Origin: Spirochaetales bacterium
GTDB lineage: Bacteria > Spirochaetota > Spirochaetia > Sphaerochaetales > Sphaerochaetaceae
DNA: 8,250 bases
Direction: 5' to 3'
Assembly (NCBI GenBank): GCA_022771185.1
Contig: JALFCJ010000044.1
Location: forward strand, 1 to 8,250
Made by a program: the position numbers and the translations under genes. Below the pieces are notes generated by a model, which did no database searches, was not told where the DNA came from, and was given only the letters and a program-made list of their open reading frames with translations. Positions 5,687-8,250 of the stretch are shown piece by piece (positions within the stretch are counted from its first letter, which is position 1; each line of letters opens with the position of its first letter).

Positions 5687-6555
5687 TCTTTTACGCCTCC
5701 TACCATAACTCCTTGCCTGAAATACTTTTGGACAAATGGGTAGATGACAAGAACAGGAATCATAGTGAATACGATACATGCAGCCTTGAAGTTCTCTGCT
5801 ACAATCTCTCTTGCTGATACATCCATTTCGTCATATGGAATATTTATGGTATCCAGCATCAGCTTGAGCTTATATTGAAGCGTATAGAAGTTTGTATTCT
5901 GTACATAGAGAATAATATCACTTACAGAGTTCCAGCGGCTGACGGCATAGAATAGAGAGAGTGTCAATATGGCTGCCTTAGACAGAGGAATGGCAATCAT
6001 TCTCAGTGTCTGCATCTCTGTGCATCCATCAATATATGCTGCATCAAATAGACTTGAATTTATACTCATGAAAAATGATCTGAGGATAATCAAATTGAAT
6101 GGTGTAATTGCTGCAGGAATGACAAGAACCCAGAATGTATTGATCAGTTTTAGTTGTTTTATAAGAAGGTAGTTGGGGATCATACCTGCATTGAAATACA
6201 TGGTTATGGTTATCATCAGCATTATGGCTTTATTACCTGGCAAGTTTCTCTTTGACAGAGGATATGCAGCAAGTATTGTAAGAATCATTGACACTATAGT
6301 CTTTACAAGCATCAAAAATACAGAGAACGCAAGGGACCTTAGCATGGACTTATCCCTGAAGACCATATTATAGGCTGAAGTTGTGAAGTCCACAGGCAAG
6401 ATGCCGACTTTACCCATAGCAATGGCTTCTCTTCCGCTGAATGAAGTTGCGACTATATTAAGTATGGGTAACAAGACAGCAAGAATAATGAGGATAAAGA
6501 ATAGAGAAAGGACAATCTGGAATGGACTGTATTTTTTATCGTATGTATTTGCCAT
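5683..6555 (-). CDS. ABC sugar transporter permease, LplC/YtcP type
   Basis: Second membrane subunit of the importer, 290 residues, a normal family length. The N-terminus (about 12-36) is a membrane helix, with further hydrophobic segments at about 75-98, 109-132, 139-160, 193-207 and 257-276. The EAA loop is at about 168-191 (SLFDAAYIDGC, then a RMIAIPLSK stretch). The C-terminus (YPFVQKYFRQGVMVGGVKE, 272-290) is the hallmark ending of LplC/YtcP-like permeases. An AGGAGG ribosome site lies at 6571-6566, inside the end of the upstream gene, with ten bases to the ATG. The TAATG junction with the first permease and the ATGA junction with the 780-residue protein indicate a tightly coupled set. 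It should pair with the preceding permease and receive sugar from the binding protein encoded at 1772-3307. The substrate is inferred from the adjacent GH105 enzyme and from the parallel with the Bacillus ytc/yte importer; the permease sequence alone does not fix it. Confidence 0.94.
   Translation of the reverse strand: MANTYDKKYSPFQIVLSLFFILIILAVLLPILNIVATSFSGREAIAMGKVGILPVDFTTSAYNMVFRDKSMLRSLAFSVFLMLVKTIVSMILTILAAYPLSKRNLPGNKAIMLMITITMYFNAGMIPNYLLIKQLKLINTFWVLVIPAAITPFNLIILRSFFMSINSSLFDAAYIDGCTEMQTLRMIAIPLSKAAILTLSLFYAVSRWNSVSDIILYVQNTNFYTLQYKLKLMLDTINIPYDEMDVSAREIVAENFKAACIVFTMIPVLVIYPFVQKYFRQGVMVGGVKE
5696..5701 (-). promoter_or_regulatory. Ribosome binding site that fixes the start of the 780-residue protein
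   Basis: A perfect AGGAGG on the minus strand lies nine bases before the ATG at 5686, inside the 3' end of the upstream permease gene. The combination of this site with the ATGA overlap makes 5686 the real start, rather than the longer in-frame option at 5779, whose extra 31 residues (Cys- and Arg-rich) look like out-of-frame permease sequence. Confidence 0.85.
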
Positions 6556-7472
6556 TAGAAAAGGCCCTCCTCACCAAGTTTTTTCGCAATTTTGTTTACA
6601 GACAAAACCAGAACAAGTGCTATTACAGATTGGAAAAGACCCACAGCCGTTGCAAAGTCATAACGACCGGATTGAAGTCCCAACCTATATGTGTAGAGAC
6701 TGATTACGTCTGATGCTTCCTCAACCAAAACGTTTCTCATGAAGTATGGCTTCTCGAATCCTATGGAGAAAATCCTACCTGTATTCATGATCAGGATTGT
6801 AACGATGGTAGGACGAATCTGAGGAAGTGTTACATGCCATATTCTTCTAAATCTTCCTGCACCATCAATATATGCTGCATCATAAAGCTCTTTGTTAATT
6901 CCACTGATTGCAGCAAGATATACAATCATTCCATATCCTGTTCCTTCCCAGATACTGGCAAGCCAATACGTAATTCTCCATCCGTTATTGTCTGTCAAAA
7001 ATGGAATGGGACCACAATTGAAGATACTGGTATAAACGTTGTTTATCACTCCTGTAGGAGCAAAAATCTGGTAGAAAATACTGGAGATGATGACTGTAGA
7101 CAAAAAGTGAGGGAGATATGTCACCTGTTCCACAACCTTGCTCATTTTCTCATTGGCAAGTTCATTAAGAAGAATTGCTATGATAATGGGGATCGGCCAA
7201 GTGAAAACAAGGTCTCCTACTGTCAAAATAAGAGTATTCTTGATGGCTGTGAAGAATCCTGGAGTAGAAAAAAGCTCTTTAAAATACTTTAAGCCCACCC
7301 ACTTGCTGCCACTTAATCCTTTGAAGATATTATAGTCTTTGAATGCAGCGGATATGCCATACATCGGTCCATACTTGAATACTAGAAAATACGCCACAGG
7401 TAGAATAAGCATCAAATACAGGGGAATATATCTTTTTAAAGTCGACCTTTTTGCCATCTTCTTTTCTTTCAT
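6555..7472 (-). CDS. ABC sugar transporter permease, LplB/YteP type
   Basis: Inner-membrane subunit of a CUT1-type importer, 305 residues, the usual length for this group. Hydrophobic segments at about 14-34, 78-102, 118-138, 165-190, 222-240 and 277-295 give six membrane helices. The cytoplasmic EAA loop, which docks the ATPase, is at about 196-219 (LYDAAYIDGAG followed by an IWHVTLPQI stretch). The segment near 30-41 (LVFKYGPMYGIS) is typical of LplB/YteP-like permeases, which in B. subtilis import rhamnogalacturonan fragments together with YtcP and YtcQ. The start at 7472 overlaps the GH105 stop (ATGA) and has a modest AAGGAA ribosome site at 7486-7481; a second ATG at 7457 (MAKRST) is possible but has no better site. 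Its TAA stop shares bases with the ATG of the next permease (TAATG). The pair forms a heterodimeric pore. No ATPase is encoded in the window, so energy must come from a subunit encoded elsewhere, as MsmX does in Bacillus. Confidence 0.94.
   Translation of the reverse strand: MKEKKMAKRSTLKRYIPLYLMLILPVAYFLVFKYGPMYGISAAFKDYNIFKGLSGSKWVGLKYFKELFSTPGFFTAIKNTLILTVGDLVFTWPIPIIIAILLNELANEKMSKVVEQVTYLPHFLSTVIISSIFYQIFAPTGVINNVYTSIFNCGPIPFLTDNNGWRITYWLASIWEGTGYGMIVYLAAISGINKELYDAAYIDGAGRFRRIWHVTLPQIRPTIVTILIMNTGRIFSIGFEKPYFMRNVLVEEASDVISLYTYRLGLQSGRYDFATAVGLFQSVIALVLVLSVNKIAKKLGEEGLF
6566..6571 (-). promoter_or_regulatory. Ribosome binding site of the second permease, inside the first permease gene
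   Basis: AGGAGG on the minus strand lies ten bases before the ATG at 6555 and is embedded in the last codons of the first permease gene. With the shared TAATG stop/start it predicts termination-reinitiation coupling, which would keep the two pore subunits in balance. Confidence 0.8.
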
Positions 7473-8250
7473 CTTTCTTCTTCCTTCAATGCTTCGTCTC
7501 CTTCAATGATTGCAATCATCGCCAGCCCCTGACCGTATTGCATGGGTCTAATTGGAATATTTCTGTAGTGATCGAGGTCCTGCCCTACATTCGTTCCATA
7601 TGAGACATTCTGGACTGTTCCGTTTTCATCTATTTCATCATAAAGAGCATCAAGACCCTTCTTTGCCGAGGGGAGGTAATCGCTACTGATGTATCCCATG
7701 CGGACTGCCTTGAATATTCCTGCCAAGAATCCTGCTGTTGCAGATGATTCCAGGTAGCTCTCTTCATCAGTGATGAGAGTGTGCCATAGTCCACTGGGAT
7801 CCTGGTATTTGACCAAACTTTCTATCTGTATTCTAAGAGCATTGACCAATAGTCTCCTGACGGGTTCACAGGGTTCGACGATATCTAATAACTCTGGAAT
7901 GAAGACTGTAATCCAACAGTTTCCTCTGCCCCAGAGAGCATTTGCATAATTATCCCTGTTATCAAAACTCCAGGCATGAAACCAAAGACCTGTCTTATTG
8001 TCCACCAAATACTTCAGATGAAGAAGAGTCTGATAAACGGCCTCATCAACCCAATCCTGCCTCGAGAAAACCTTTCCTGCCTTTGCAAGAAACAGACATG
8101 TCATAAATAAGGTATCGTCCCAAAGATCCCCATGGTTATCGAGTTCAGCGTGCTTATGTTGGATTCCACCTTCGGGGGTACGTGGCATCTCTTTCATTAT
8201 CCACTGGGCCAAATCCACCATCACTTCTTTCCACTCATCCTTTTTCACCT
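7469..8250 (-). CDS. GH105 unsaturated rhamnogalacturonyl hydrolase, N-terminus cut off by the window edge
   Basis: Family GH105 (B. subtilis YteR/YesR type) hydrates the double bond of a terminal 4,5-unsaturated galacturonic acid on lyase-made rhamnogalacturonan oligosaccharides, releasing the unsaturated sugar, usually in the cytoplasm. About 260 residues are visible, against roughly 340-380 in the family, so about 100 N-terminal residues lie beyond the right edge. The frame is open there, and the GTG at 8248 is an internal Val rather than the start. Counting from that codon, LWDDTLFM is at 42-49 with Asp45 matching the catalytic Asp143 of YteR (equivalence from memory); GLWFHAW at 87-93 supplies His91; WGRGNCW at 106-112 is the family WxRGNGW motif with Cys in place of the usual Gly/Ser; SGLWHTL and SYLESSATAGF follow. 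These blocks are strongly diagnostic. The stop overlaps the next permease start (ATGA at 7472-7469), so the two are co-translated. The family is near certain; the rhamnogalacturonan substrate is inferred from family and context. Confidence 0.93.
   Translation of the reverse strand, partial: VKKDEWKEVMVDLAQWIMKEMPRTPEGGIQHKHAELDNHGDLWDDTLFMTCLFLAKAGKVFSRQDWVDEAVYQTLLHLKYLVDNKTGLWFHAWSFDNRDNYANALWGRGNCWITVFIPELLDIVEPCEPVRRLLVNALRIQIESLVKYQDPSGLWHTLITDEESYLESSATAGFLAGIFKAVRMGYISSDYLPSAKKGLDALYDEIDENGTVQNVSYGTNVGQDLDHYRNIPIRPMQYGQGLAMIAIIEGDEALKEEER

Noticed and set aside
5687..5779. N-terminal extension of the 780-residue protein to the ATG at 5779
   Set aside because: The extra 31 residues are Cys/Arg-rich and lie entirely within the permease gene in another frame; the ATGA junction with AGGAGG at 5701-5696 gives a much better start at 5686.
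6834..7292. 152-codon plus-strand open frame opposite the first permease
   Set aside because: It lies within a well-supported permease gene on the other strand, with a Cys/Ser-rich composition and no family signature.
8246..8248. GTG at 8248 as the true start of the GH105 gene
   Set aside because: The protein would lack about 100 N-terminal residues that family members have, and the frame is still open at the window edge, so it is a truncated gene rather than a short one.

Overview
The window looks like part of a carbohydrate-uptake operon from a diderm bacterium, most plausibly a host- or sediment-associated spirochaete of the Sphaerochaeta/Treponema type. This lineage call is an inference. 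It rests on the solute-binding protein, which has a Sec signal ending VFA followed by a Lys/Glu-rich mature start and no lipobox cysteine (as expected for a periplasmic rather than a Gram-positive lipid-anchored protein), and on the moderately AT-rich sequence. A Firmicutes origin is not excluded, because the closest functional parallel I know is the Bacillus subtilis yte/ytc rhamnogalacturonan cluster.

All six confident genes lie on the minus strand, so the operon reads from right to left. It enters at the right edge with a truncated GH105 unsaturated rhamnogalacturonyl hydrolase (7469-8250). Two LplB/YteP-like and LplC/YtcP-like permeases follow (6555-7472, 5683-6555), then a 780-residue uncharacterised multidomain protein (3344-5686), a periplasmic solute-binding protein (1772-3307) and a calcineurin-like metallophosphoesterase (703-1692). 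The first four genes overlap by 1-4 bases (ATGA, TAATG, ATGA), which predicts translational coupling. A short GC-rich hairpin abuts the Shine-Dalgarno of the binding-protein gene, and an 11-bp hairpin separates that gene from the phosphoesterase gene. Bases 1-702 have no convincing intact gene; they hold weak promoter-like motifs, a 10-bp inverted repeat and a possible decayed reading frame.

Working model: the binding protein captures unsaturated oligouronides (probably made from rhamnogalacturonan-I by extracellular lyases) in the periplasm, the two permeases import them using an ATPase encoded elsewhere, and the GH105 enzyme removes the 4,5-unsaturated galacturonic acid in the cytoplasm. 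The 780-residue protein has no signal peptide. It combines beta-rich ends with a helical core carrying Asn-His and Arg-x-Tyr motifs that resemble the catalytic sets of toroid-fold polysaccharide lyases. It is the best candidate here for an undescribed enzyme, probably a cytoplasmic oligosaccharide lyase or hydrolase. The phosphoesterase has every metal-binding motif of its superfamily, but its substrate and its link to the pathway are unknown.
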